Below, in pieces: positions 33,506-44,400 of a stretch of DNA of 64,000 bases; positions within the stretch are counted from its first letter, which is position 1, and every line of letters starts with the position of its first letter. The position numbers and the translations under genes were made by a program. Below the pieces are notes generated by a model. It was given only the letters and a program-made list of their open reading frames with translations. It was not told the DNA's origin and ran no database searches. Origin of the DNA: Forficula auricularia (Eukaryota > Arthropoda > Insecta > Dermaptera > Forficulidae); the NCBI GenBank assembly GCA_024734495.1, contig JALMQS010000055.1, forward strand, positions 9,211,652 through 9,275,651, written 5' to 3'.

Positions 33506-33990
33506 GGTTAGGGAAGTATGGATATTCTCCTAGGAGTAGGAGACATGATCTCCCATGATCCCAAGATTGTTTTTTTATCATAGTATTATTTTTATTTATA
33601 TCCCGTAAAATTTCTTTGTTTACTTCAAAATTTCGGGGGGGGGGTTACTACTCTGAAAGGTTCCCGACCCCTGGGTTAGGGAAGTATAGATATACTTCTA
33701 GGAGTAGGAGACATGATCTCCCATGATCCCAAGATTGTTTTTTTATCATAGTAATATTTTTATTTATATCTTGTAAAATTTCTTTGTTTACTTCAAAATT
33801 CCGGGGGGGGATTACTACTCTGAAAGATTCCCGACCCCTGGGTTAGGGAAGTATGGATATACTCCTAGGAGTATATGATCTCCCATGATCCCAAGATTGT
33901 TTTTTTTATCATTGTATTATTTTTATTAATATCCTGTAAAATTTCTTTGTTTACTTCAACTTTTCGGGAGGAGGGGTGGGTTAATACTCT
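33506..33990 (+). repeat. Tandem array, three units of about 168 bp, starting at the hAT end
   Basis: Units start at 33506, 33673 and 33841 with GGTTAGGGAAGTAT. Units one and two close with a copy of the hAT terminal sequence (GAAAGGTTCCCGACCCCTG). Each contains GATCTCCCATGATCCCAAGA and a poly-G run. The last unit ends in a poly-C run and TGGCTACGGCC. Confidence 0.85.
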
Positions 33991-34324
33991 GCCCCCCCCC
34001 CCTCCGCTGGCTACGGCCATGGTGCATATGCTTTTTTTATTTCTAATCGTAGTAAAAAATATCTTCTTTTTCCTTATTCATCATGCACGGAATGCATGCA
34101 GCATCCTAGTTGACATCCCAAGCACCTCATTGTATTTGTTTGTTGTTATGTCTGAGTCAATCAATAGAAATAATGACTGCGTGAATTACAGTAATGATAA
34201 CGTGAAGTTAGATGGATCTGCATGCGGGCTGAGGCCAGCCAGCACTTTCTCGCTCCCCATTGGATTTCCAAACAAAAACACCTCGACTAGAGGTAATACA
34301 CTTTGCGTGAGCAACCAACCAACG

Positions 34325-34450
34325 GACTTGAAAGCTTTTTTTCTTTTTTTTTTTATTCCGTTGTGGTTTCTCGGGATTTGAACTCGAGTGAAGCAAATTA
34401 GTTGAGATACGCCGTTTATGGCCTGAGCAACACGTGGACACCCATCTTTC
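34325..34450 (-). mobile_element. tRNA-derived SINE or tRNA-like sequence
   Basis: Minus strand: TGTTGCTCAGGCCATAAACGG (A-box region), then CTCGAGTTCAAATCCCGAG (B-box and T-arm stem), then GAAACCACAACGG and an A-rich tail. The T-arm stem pairs well but the anticodon arm does not. The 106- and 77-residue minus frames and the 168-residue plus frame across this site are shadows. Confidence 0.6.
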
Positions 34451-35083
34451 GTTTTATTTATATTCCTTTTCTCTTTATTAGTTTCCATTACCAATCTCTC
34501 TCTCACTTTATGCGCAATTTGTCATTATATAAAATGAGAAAATTTAGAAAAAAGTTAAAACTTTTTTATAACTACACTATATACTTAGTGTAAATTGTAG
34601 ATATTTGGCATTGTTTGATGGCCAATTAGAACTTCCCAAAGAGGTGCAGTTTATTGATACAAACATCTGTGTTGAATTTCAGCTCATCTGCTAGAACAAA
34701 CAGTTCAATAGCTATGATCTATGATATTTCGATTTTTTTCTGATTTTGAATCTAGAAACCCCAAAAAGTAATAAGTTCTTCAGTATAAAAATACAAATAT
34801 AAATACTCTATTTTGATCTAGACTAGTGATTTCTAACCTGTGGTTCATAAGATTCTTTTATAACATATCATTCATTGTAAGATGGATTTATTGTCGGCCT
34901 CTATCAAGAATTTAAAATTTAAAAATTATTTAAAGTACTGAAAATTGATGTTAGATGGTGCTAATGGCAATCCCTTGCTTGAAGGTTAGTTATTATTAAA
35001 TATATTTTACAGAGAATTAATGATTTTCATAAAAAATATAATATTCAATTATTATAAAAAGTTATCAGATTACATATTATAAT

Positions 35084-35358
35084 TGAAAGTAATGGAAGGC
35101 AGCCCAGAGGTAGTGAGGAAAGAAAAAATTAACACATATAAAATAAGGTGTAATTTATTGGAATCCTTCCTCCTTTCCTTTCAAACCGACGTTTCGGAGG
35201 ATTTTTCCCTCCTTCTTCAGGGTTTCAAAGGGTCAATGAATGAAACAAATAAAATGTTTCCTTCTTCTCTCCACAGTAGTGTTCAAAAACTTTCTTCATT
35301 TTTAACAAAAAGCATAGAAAGACAAAAATTTTTTTTTCCTTCTTTTCTTAATTAGATG
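35084..35358 (-). mobile_element. HHR element C2 with 10-bp target duplication
   Basis: Reverse-oriented copy of C1 (10.8-11.24 kb) lacking about 105 internal bp. Flanked by ATATTATAAT (35074-35083, 35359-35368; AT-rich, so moderate weight). The 90-residue plus frame at 35083-35355 spans the whole element and is antisense to it; its composition shows no known domain. Confidence 0.78.
35180..35231 (-). ncRNA. Hammerhead ribozyme (C2)
   Basis: Minus strand: CUGAAGA (complement of 35214-35220), extra A, stem II GGAGG/CCUCC, GAAA, ACGU, C17 (complement of 35188). Stem I pairs AAACC with GGUUU exactly, and continues. Core identical to C1. Confidence 0.74.
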
Positions 35359-35373
35359 ATATTATAATATATA

Positions 35374-35824
35374 CAGGGTTTCAGGAGGAATTTTAAATAT
35401 TTTAGGAGGTGGTAGTATAGAAAAATTGCAATAAAAAATGCCTTATAACATGTGTCCAATTTTTATTGAGTACAGAGATACAGCTGTTAGTATGTAACCC
35501 AATATCGGCATATTCAGTATGTGTAAATACGTGCGGCATATTTACACGCTACAGTACAGTAGACTTGACCAACAAATCACAATGAAAACTTCAATGTAAA
35601 CTAAAGCACAACTTCACAACTTGAAAATCAACACTCTACTGCTGACATTTGATAAATACGCCCATAGCAACCAGTGTACCAAGACACGAAACGAAAATGC
35701 ATTGAACTCAGCTGCATCTCTGTACTCAATAAAAATTAGATACATGTTATATGGCATTTTTTTATTGCAATTCGTCTATACTACCACCTCCTAAAATATT
35801 TACTATTCCTCCTGAAACACCCTG
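35374..35824. mobile_element. TA-flanked MITE with long inverted repeats
   Basis: CAGGGTTTCAGGAGGAATTT at the left and the complement of TTCCTCCTGAAACACCCTG at the right; arms run about 112 bp to CAGCTG on each side. TA on both sides (35372-35373, 35825-35826) suits a Tc1/mariner-type target duplication. About 225 bp of unique centre has no frame. Confidence 0.72.
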
Positions 35825-35859
35825 TATATATACCTTCATTCAAATGGGTATGTCCGAGA

Positions 35860-36045
35860 AAATACAAATAAAATATTTGTAAAAATAAAAAAAGAAATGC
35901 CTGACGATGAAGATCAAGTCTCCAAAACTCTAACAAATAAAATTAATATATACATTTTCATTTATGTATAGGTGCATGTTTATTTGCATCGAACAGAGGA
36001 CACTCTCATTGATTTCTTCTTAATAAAGAGAAGCCTTTTTTTAGA
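35860..36045. repeat. A-type HHR element remnant
   Basis: CTGACGATGAAGATCAAGTCTCCAAAACTCTAACAAATAAA is a decayed plus-strand hammerhead (GAAA lost), followed by GTTTATTTGCATCGAACAGAGGACA, the A-type tail. Confidence 0.5.
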
Positions 36046-36376
36046 AACTGTAGACTCCTAATATGTTTGGATACACGAGAAACGCTGATATGAACCTTCG
36101 ACAAGGCTTTAGCCCGCATCTCTTGAATACGCTAACCAAATTCTTTCTTTTTTTTATTCAAAATAAAATAAATTAAAATTTACATTCCTCGCATCCACTT
36201 CCCGGGTCCTTTAACGATTTTTTTAGATTTTTTCTTAGATAACTATTTCTCCCAAACTATTAGAATTTTAATAAACTCCTCCTTCAATTGGGTAGATAAT
36301 AAATATTTCTCTGGTATCTTCAAACTCGGTATTATTTATTTATTTATTTGAATAAAGACACACACACTCCCGGTGG

Positions 36377-36574
36377 TTGTTGGCTTTATTAAGCGGAGTG
36401 GAAATTGGACTCCCCACCGTTGTTTGGCTGGCTGGTTCGTTCCTCATGGGTTTCTTGGCTTGTCTTGTCTTGGTTTGCTTTGGCTTCTGTTATGTTCGAA
36501 CACCAACAACATTTATAGACCTCTCCTCGCTTATCTCTCCTCTGTTCATCTATCATCCGATGAATAATAAATAA
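36377..36574 (+). other. Possible coding exon, unproven
   Basis: A 65-residue frame (read from a TTG) contains one convincing membrane-spanning stretch, VVWLAGSFLMGFLACLVLVC, and ends FIYHPMNNK. Codon-like composition is slightly less AT-rich than the surroundings. There is no homology I recognise, no clear splice site, and overlapping frames on both strands. It is listed only because it is the least repeat-like frame nearby. Confidence 0.12.
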
Positions 36575-37301
36575 TATAAATAAATTTAGAGACAGAGAGA
36601 GCAAAAAATAACATAACATACAGAATCTTTTGTCTTTCTCTTGGGCTGTTATTTATTTATTTATTTTTTTTGTTTTTGTAATTTTTTTTCTTTTTATAAA
36701 TGTATGCAGAATGCACATTCAGGCCGAACGATGTGGCGATTATTTATTCTGGTAAGTAAGTGCAACCGAACACCGATTAAATTCGAGTTTATTTGCATAA
36801 GTTATGTCTCGAAGGGGATAATTGACGTGATTTATTATATTTAGCAAATATTCAAAGATGTTAAGAAAAAAACAACATAATATTTTTCTTTTTGCTTCTA
36901 TTTATATTACACATAAGCAAAAAGAGAAATATCCTATTTTTTTGCTACTATTTATAAACACGTGGTATAATAGCTAATGCTCTCGACCACCACCGAGTAT
37001 GCATTGGATTGATCCTCCCTGGACAGTTATTACACATAGTTGTGATTAAATTATACTGCTCAATTTTCATTCCAAAATCTAAGAATGTATCCTAGTAGAG
37101 AGATTTTTACCTGAATTTAATATTATGTTTCGATTTTTATTGTACCATACAGGGTTCATAAACTAATTGGACCAAGCAGAGAATAACCTCATTGATTTTT
37201 CATAATGATTCATTTCAATTTTGGTACTCTATGCAAACTAAATATTTTCAATTAAATACTAACAATTATTTACTTTGAAGACAATTATTGAATGATAATC
37301 G

Positions 37302-37460
37302 CGAGGGGTGAACCGCGATTGGAATTAGATCTACACGTCTTTGGAATTATGTGGAATTAGGTTGGAATTCATTAGATAATGCCCCTTCATCTATTGACGT
37401 CTACTTAGAAATGAAAGTGGAAGTATGTGTTCACGATGTTAGATCGCGGTTCACCCCTCG
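37302..37460. mobile_element. hAT-type MITE with 8-bp target duplication
   Basis: CGAGGGGTGAACCGCGAT and its exact complement form the ends; GATAATCG flanks both sides (37294-37301, 37461-37468). A diverged sister is at 60826-60992. hAT membership is inferred from the duplication length. Confidence 0.85.
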
Positions 37461-37683
37461 GATAATCGTATTTATCAAATAGGGAAAGCGCGAAGACGCT
37501 TCTTCGGTTAGATACGATAAGGGTTGCAACGGAATATTTGAGACAGGTTCAAATTTAAAGGGTTTGAAGTTGTGGGGGTGTGAAAAAGACTGAACTTCAA
37601 TACGAAACTGAGCGATTTTGTGATGGATCTTAATATATTAACAAGAATTTATTCAAAATACTAATTATTACTAAATTAAGTAT

Positions 37684-37814
37684 TGAAAGTTTCTTTTTGG
37701 CGAGAGTAGCAGAATTTTTATAAATTGAAGGAGACAACAAAAGAGTGTGTCTTCTGCTGGAATTAAAAATTTATAATTCCAGCAGAAGGCAAACTCTTTT
37801 ATTGTCCCCTTCAA
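37684..37814. mobile_element. Short A-type foldback A3 without ribozyme, 12-bp target duplication
   Basis: Head TTTTTGGCGAGAGTAGCAGA, then arms TTGAAGGAGACAACAAAAG / complement around TCTTCTGCTGGAATT. Flanked by identical TAAATTAAGTAT (37672-37683, 37815-37826). It appears to have inserted at the left end of E1. Confidence 0.8.
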
Positions 37815-37875
37815 TAAATTAAGTATGTTAGCAGGTTTTTGGACGGAAAAGTAGAAAATCAAACAATTCTCATCG

Positions 37876-37924
37876 ATTAACGCAACGTTTCGCCAATTTT
37901 ATTTTGGCTTCATCAGGCATATAA
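37876..37924 (-). ncRNA. Hammerhead ribozyme (E1 left)
   Basis: Minus strand: CUGAUGA (complement of 37910-37916), extra A, stem II GCCAA/UUGGC (5 bp), GAAA, ACGU, U17, stem I AUGC/GCGU (one G-U). Predicted cut at the complement of 37884/37883. Confidence 0.72.
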
Positions 37925-38289
37925 AAAAATCAAAATGAGAGTTTTAGAGAAATTACATATATATAAAAGTTAGTTAGAAGTATAGTTGTTGAAACCAGTG
38001 GTGGTTTTTGTTATCAGGATGATTCAGATGGTTATAGATTATAAGGATTTATGGAAGAATGGTATTAATTTAAATATGTCTGGTTCCTACAAGCTAGTTA
38101 ATTCAGATATTAATATGTAGGTTTGCATTCATTTGTAGAATCTGGCATTAATTTGTGGAACAGTCTATTTATTACTACTTGGAATTATAGTCCTCTGTCT
38201 CCTATGATTAAATCAATTATAAATATTGTCAAGTCCTAAAGTCTTAGAGTTGTACAAAATTTTATTTAGTTATCACAAGCAGAGATTAG

Positions 38290-38760
38290 TTGAGGTAGAG
38301 AGAGATCATACCATCCTTGTTAAGGTTTTTACCAGGTTTCCTTAACAACTTATGGCAAACGTCGGGAAGGCTAATGCGTCGTTTGCTCCTGGTATCGGGT
38401 TTTTGCGCGGAATTTTTAAATTATTTTTTTGTCTTTTGATGGAAATCTATGGTCATGTTATTTGTTAATGAGCATACATTTCTATTTTTATTTTATTTTA
38501 TTTTATTTTTTTGTACTTGTTTATTATTTGTTAAATTATTGTAGTTTTTTTTTGGCTTTCGGCCTTTCGAGCCATAAGCCAATTTACGATACCATTTATT
38601 TTTCCAAATTTGTCTCTACCCCGGAGTCAGTTTTAGCCGGGTTGTAGTTAATTTGTATTGATGTTTGTTAATGTATTGTAGCTAGATTGTATTGTTGTTT
38701 GGAGGACCTAGGACTTGTGCCTCTAAGCAGGTCGAGGAATAAAGATTTATTTATTTATTT
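38290..38760 (+). repeat. Probable retroelement 3' end inside E1 loop
   Basis: GCCTCTAAGCAGGTCGAGG followed by AATAAAG and a (TTTA)n tail at 38740-38760 looks like the 3' end of a non-LTR element. The 72-residue frame at 38429-38647 is low-complexity at its start and is not convincing. Confidence 0.4.
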
Positions 38761-38767
38761 TGCATTT

Positions 38768-38816
38768 TTCAACGCCTGATGAAGTCGAAATAAAATTGGC
38801 GAAACGTTGCGTAAAT
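38768..38816 (+). ncRNA. Hammerhead ribozyme (E1 right)
   Basis: CUGAUGA 38776-38782, extra A, stem II GUCGA/UUGGC (weaker than in the left arm), GAAA 38801-38804, ACGU, U17 at 38808; stem I ACGC (38772-38775) with GCGU (38809-38812). Confidence 0.66.
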
Positions 38817-38934
38817 CGATGAGAATTGTTTGATTTTCTACTTTCCCTCCAAATCCCTGATAACATATTTACTTAATTCACTAAATATGTTAATATGGAT
38901 GCGATGGATATTAATATTAATTATTACTTCCTTG

Positions 38935-39135
38935 CAAGCAAATCGCGAGTCGTGGACGAGGATTGAAGACGAGGAAAAACAGCAGAGAAGCAGACAAAGA
39001 ATTCATAAGAATAAAATATGAATTAAGATAAAAGAAATTAATTTGTAAAGTAATTGTTTATAAAATAATTGTGTAAAAATTGCACATGTATAAATCCCGG
39101 ACCCAAATAGGGTAAGGATGAGAATAAATAAAAAA
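38935..39135 (+). mobile_element. 5'-truncated non-LTR retroelement end with 17-bp target duplication
   Basis: Identical TAATTATTACTTCCTTG flanks it (38918-38934, 39136-39152). The first 85 bp are open in frame with the residues RESWTRIEDEEKQQRSRQRI and a stop at 39019-39021, a basic tail that could be the C-terminus of a retroelement protein. The 3' UTR ends GGACCCAAATAGGGTAAGGA...AATAAATAAAAA. Confidence 0.78.
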
Positions 39136-39915
39136 TAATTATTACTTCCTTGAATTAAAAATTACAAAATATGCGAATTAGATCATTCTTTCCAGTCACC
39201 TTTCCAGTCCTGTGCATCAATGAAGAATTCCAATTTAATCTAAAGCATTCATTTCTTGCAACTGTCATTATCTATTCAAATCACCAGTATTATTTTTCCT
39301 AATTATCCAATTTTCTCTGGAATAGTCGTCATTTTTATCTTTTATGCAAAACATGGATCTCTTTCATTTTGATTGAGTGGTCTGCTGCTGCGTGTTTCAT
39401 TTTTTCCACTTTTTTTGGAATCTCTTTCTTTCTTCTTGATTAACTTCTTTAGGCAATTAGCGAACGATTAAGGCTTCTTTTCTTAAACAGAACGGAGTGG
39501 AGGAGGAGGTTCTCGGAAAAAATCACCGACCTGGCGCCAGAGATCCCAACTAACGGCTCCAAGACATTCATCTTAAAAGAAAAGACGCTCATGAAGATTT
39601 GGATACAAGCGAATTGAAAATTATCTCTATACATCACGAACAAAAAGACAGATATAATTCTTAGCCTAAATCACAGTGGATAAAATGATGAACTAATGGG
39701 AAGTAATAAAAAACATCAACCCCTCTTTAATTTTAAATTTATTTATATTTCTACCATATTTAATATTTTTATTCACGAGGTAATTTCATCTCCAAAACAA
39801 TCTGTATTGAAAATATTTATTTTAATTAAAATCCATAGCATCCATATTATTTAATTAATCAAGTATGTTGGCAGGTATTTGGACAGGAAAGTAGCAAATC
39901 AAAAAAATTTCATTG

Positions 39916-39966
39916 GTTTATGCGACGTTTCGCCAATTTTATTTAGTCTTCATCAGACGTCTCAGT
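39916..39966 (-). ncRNA. Hammerhead ribozyme, imperfect stem II (E2 left)
   Basis: CUGAUGA complement 39950-39956, extra A, stem II GACUA/UUGGC with mismatches, GAAA complement 39928-39931, ACGU, C17. Core complete; stem I only partly pairs. Confidence 0.52.
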
Positions 39967-40325
39967 GAATTATGATTCATTTTAAGATATAATAGATGTG
40001 GACAAATTTCAGAATTAACTTCATTATAATTAGTAATGAAGCTGTTGAAGCTTTTATTTTTGTGATTAATTTGATTAAATTTTGAATTTTTATTTAAATC
40101 ACACATAATTAATTATGTGTGATTTAAATAAAAATTCAAATTTTAATCCATTATAATTGATTTTTTTTGGCCCGAACAATTATTTAATTTATATAAAAAG
40201 AAAGATTCAAAATCTTTTATATAAATTAAATAATTGTTCAGGCAAAAAAAAATAATCAATTACAAAGGAGTTAATTCAGAAATATGTGCACATCTATTAT
40301 ATCTTAAAATAAATCATAATTTATT

Positions 40326-40373
40326 GAGACGCCTGATGACGACAAAAATAAAATTGTAGAAACGTCGCGTAAA
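40326..40373 (+). ncRNA. Hammerhead ribozyme (E2 right)
   Basis: CUGAUGA 40333-40339, extra C, AU-rich stem II GACAA/UUGUA with a mispaired base next to GAAA (40359-40362), ACGU, C17 at 40366, stem I ACGC (40329-40332) with GCGU (40367-40370). Confidence 0.6.
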
Positions 40374-40443
40374 TCAATAAGAATTTTTTATTTGTTACTT
40401 TCCTGTCCAAATACCTGCCAACATACTTGATTAATTTATTTTA

Positions 40444-40650
40444 GTGTTGTATCATTCGCATCCATAATAAATTTGTAACAGGAATCGCAGGGATTGGACA
40501 AAAATTAAAAGCAGAGAGTTTTTATTAAATAGGCCAGACGTTCCGTCAATTTATTTGAGGAAGTCAAAATAAATTGACAAAAAAGTCTGGCCCATTTAAT
40601 AAAAACTCTGTGCTTTAATTTTTTGCCCAATCCCTGCTATTCCTGTTACA
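40444..40650. mobile_element. Foldback element D2, ribozymes lost
   Basis: Arms match D1 (TTGTATCATTCGCATCCATA, GTAACAGGAAT). The hammerhead region is shortened: GACGTTCCGTCAATTTATTT on one side, AAGTCTGGCCC on the other. AATTTATTTTA on both sides may be a target duplication but overlaps the palindrome. Confidence 0.65.
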
Positions 40651-40865
40651 AATTTATTTTAATAACTACTATTATTTTCTTTATATTCCGTTCTTGAATC
40701 ACAGTGGATAAAATGATGAGATAACGTGAAATAATAAAACACATCGACCCCTCTCTGATATTCATCTAATTTAATTTTACATTTATTATTTAATTAAATT
40801 TAGAATACTGGTCAAATTTATGAGGTAGGGCTTTATAGCCATCTTTTAATTAAATATATATATGT

Positions 40866-41060
40866 ATCAGTGGCGGACGGTGACTTTTCAACGAAGGGAT
40901 GCTGTTCAAAAGATAAACCTTCATTTTTTGAATTTTATTTTATTAGTCGATAGTTTTTGCAAAATTTATCGATACCCGCATCATAGAATTTTTCGTTATT
41001 TTTTTACAATTTAACATTATATTTTTTATCAATTGATATTTAAGGAGGTCCTTTCGCAGC
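40866..41060 (+). repeat. Dispersed repeat V, copy 1
   Basis: CAGTGGCGGACGGTGACTTT and ATGCTGTTCAAAAGATAAAC match 50964-51125. The CAGTGGCG start is hAT-like, but no second end was found. Confidence 0.6.
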
Positions 41061-41215
41061 CAATGTTAAATAAAAAATATTAGATTATAACTATAACTTA
41101 ATTTTTTATAATAGTAATAATAATTATATAAGTATATTAGAATTATGAAAAATTCTGTAAGCAAAATTGAAGAATAAAGTTAAAACTCGGTACGATGTTT
41201 TATCTCAGCACTATT

Positions 41216-41430
41216 TTAATTTAAATAAAGATTTAAATAAAAGAAAGAAGGCCAATTTAAATCATAGATTTTTGTTTTTATTGTTTGTCAGAAGGGTTCG
41301 CCTCCTCAGGATTCGTTAGGCGCTTGTGTTTGACTACTAAGAGGGCGAACCCTTCTGACATATCATATAATAAAAACAAAGATCTAAGATTAAAATTGGC
41401 CTTCTTTCTTTTCATATTTATTTAAATTGA
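41216..41430. mobile_element. F-type foldback, short centre
   Basis: Arms of about 85 bp (AAAGAAAGAAGGCCAATTTA...TTTGTCAGAAGGGTTCGCC and complement) around a 37-bp GC-richer loop (GGATTCGTTAGGCGCTTG). The TGTCAGA-GGGTT motif at the inner end is common to all F foldbacks. Confidence 0.75.
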
Positions 41431-41439
41431 CATTTTAAT

Positions 41440-44400
41440 CTTCAAAAATTTGAAAATAATCCTAAAGGTTTAGATTTTAATTTCAAACAGCTAAATCCGG
41501 AAAAGTAATCTAATCTTTTTACTCCATTATATAATCCGATCTGTGAATATTTCATTTCCAATCTATAATCCTTATAGTGTAATCAAAAGCATTAAGTGGG
41601 AATATTTGAGATAGTAATCATATAAGTCTATAGAACATTTAAAGGCTGTTAAAACCAGGACTATTATTACTTGCGATCATTTTATCTTCAATCTCCATCC
41701 ATTACCTACACCATTGAACACATATCTCTAGTATTGACTATTAATTCTATTCAATAATAGCAAACGAAATAATTTGCGGCTCTTGCCGCATTATTATTCA
41801 TTTCCCTGAGCGAGCGCAATAGTTAATGAAAATTCGTCCCCTAAAGGCCAGAAATGATTATGGATGCAGTGAAGGATCGTTTAGAAAACCCAACAAGGCA
41901 AAAGTGATTACTGTACAGTCAGTCAATGACCCAACAAGTTAATAGGCAGAGAAAAAGAAGTTGCATCTTAAATCTCAACTTGAATTAGAAATTCAATATT
42001 CACCGGAGGTGGGAGGAGGATCGAGAATATAAAATAATAATATGTTTTATAGTGGAAATGGTTATTTTATTATTTTTTTTTTCGATTAACACTCTTTTAC
42101 TTTTTAATATTGTCTGCAATAATTTTCTTTGTCTCAGGTAAAATAAATTATTGAAATGGCATTTTCTCAGGCAGGTACTTTTATAAATAATAAACAAGAA
42201 TAATATTAAATTTTTCAATAATATCCCCATTAGGGTGGTGCTTATTTTGGGTATTTTCGAATTTTTACGGTGACAGAGCCTCATATGGTTCGAACAAAAA
42301 TATCCCCCAAGTTTCAAGTCTATCTCAACCTTTGAAGAACTAGATCCAAGTTTCCCATCTAAATAATATGGCGTTTTTGGCATCGAACGATCAATTTTTT
42401 ATTCCGGCCAAATTAAAGGTTCAAAAAATTTGGAACTCTGTAGACTTTATCTTTATAATGGTAACTATCACTCAGAATTTTTACAGATTTTTAGCTATTA
42501 TAATTTTGGAGTCTATAACTTATGCACTAACACTAAGATATTTTTTCTAGTTTTAACTCCAAAATTAAAACCGTCTTGAGAAAATGTTTTTTTTATTCTT
42601 TTTTTAAATGAATTCAATACTAAGATCGACAGATAGGCAGGTACCTACAATAGTATTAAGAATGTTCTATTTTTGAACTAGTTTCATGGATTTTACAGTT
42701 CAAAGTTAGATTTTGATTTTATACCCTCTGGTTTAAATGTTAAGACTTATGTTTTAGTGACGACTAAACAATAATATAAAAATCTTATCGACTTCTTCCA
42801 GTGACTATTGGTGCTGTCGGCCACTGCAAAACAAAATGTCTTTGCATAAGTTTTCGAGCTCGACCGGTATTGGTATATTGTTTCAGTTTTTGTATCACAT
42901 TTTCAAGGAAGTGATTGATACTTTTGAGGAGTTCGAAATTCATCAAGACCTGTTGTTTTTCCAGTATGAAAACAGATAAAAGCCCTTCTCGTTGATAAAA
43001 CACCGGTTATATAAATATTTTCGCAGAAGTTGGACATTCATATCAGAAAGACGTTCACTGTGAAAAGCAGTGAGCCCTTCTCGATCATAAAACATTGGTC
43101 AATATGTGTACATGAAAAAAGAGGGAAAAGTCCATTTTCAAAAACTTTTTGAGATCAACTGATTCAATTAAACTAATTGTTAATGACATTGAAATCTAAT
43201 CGGTGATGCATTGTCTCAGGTGCATTGGACGAGAACTTGTACATCTTGTCCCGTTCTTGAAATAAAAAGAGGAGAGTGAAAGGAGACGGTTTGTTTCGGT
43301 GGATGGTAGATAGGTGGGGGTGTAAGATGGGATGTAAGTTCTGGTCTCCCCCAGGCTAAAACCTCTCTAGCTCGGCTAAGTTCAACCCAGGCGGGGGATC
43401 CTGGTCAAGCACCTCTCCGGGCGTGCGGTTACAATGTTGCCACATCATTCATCAAAACAAACCCAAATCAACAAAAAAAATCAGGCTTCTTCGAGAGCTG
43501 GCAGTAATCATGGGTTGTAATGATACCCAAGGTTCAACCTCGATGACCTGAGGCGGTTTCGTTCGTTGAGCGTCCCTTATCGACATATATATATACACAC
43601 AAGTTTCTTTGTCATCCTAAATTAGATAATTGAGATGAAAAAAAAGAAAACTTGCATTTAGATGGGGAAATTTTAACAAAAACTTCCACAGTTAATGAAG
43701 ATTATAATGATCAGCCCAACTGAACTTGGATGAAAACTCGAAACATAAGATCTATATTTATAGATCAACTAGTTTGATTATATAAAAACTCATTCAAATA
43801 TGATACACATGATATCCAGGTCCAAAAATAGAAGCTGAATAAAACGCAACACGCATTTTGTAATTAATTTTCTTGGTTCATTTCCGAAGCCAAAATTAAA
43901 AAAAAAGTGAATATGAGAGTTAAAATTGTCTATAGAAGTAGACTTTAAATTTCTAAGGAAATCACAAAGGCTGTACAAATAAATTTCCTTTAACCCTGTA
44001 TTTTTAACATGAAAGAAACAATAATACTATAAGATTGATACACTATATAATGATCCTTTTTTTACAGTTGTACTGATGAAGGTTATAAATTAAACCGAAG
44101 GCTTTACCAATGTTTTGAGTGTTTTTTTTAATTGCCTCATCTCTAATAACATTAATGAATATCTTTAATATGATATTTAATAATAGAAAATATAAATGCT
44201 GTTAAAATCTTTAGATTGTGTGGGAGTTTTTAATAATAAAGAGAAAGAATTGCCTTGGGACAAAGTCAAACAGTTAGTCAAACCAAACTTAGAAATGAAT
44301 ACAATGAGATGATGAAATGTAATTAGAATTGATGTATAAATAAATTTGTTAATGTAATTAAAAATTGCATTAGAAAATGTCAACAGCGTACTGTGTGGAT

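Larger units (their letters stand above)
37815..38880. mobile_element. HHR foldback element E1 with 850-bp loop
   Basis: About 100-bp arms (AAGTATGTTAGCAGG...ATTCTCATCGATTAACGC and complement 38775-38876) each carry a hammerhead, in opposite orientation. The loop holds unrelated sequence including a LINE-like 3' end (38290-38760). Confidence 0.78.
39855..40437. mobile_element. HHR foldback element E2 with nested palindromes
   Basis: Outer arms of about 170 bp (AATCAAGTATGTTGGCAGG... and complement) carry two hammerheads facing each other. Inside are two further hairpins: a near-perfect 60-bp palindrome (40088-40147, centre AATTAATT) and a second one (40150-40262, arms ACAATTATTTAATTTATATA). 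The whole unit can fold as a cruciform with branches. Confidence 0.82.

Noticed and set aside
33875..34381. 168-residue frame, longest plus-strand frame after the LINE
   Set aside because: It starts in the tandem array next to the hAT and runs over a tRNA-like SINE and a poly-T run; composition is chance, no homology recognised.
42000..42383. 127-residue minus frame
   Set aside because: Lysine- and isoleucine-rich AT-driven frame without motif or conservation evidence.
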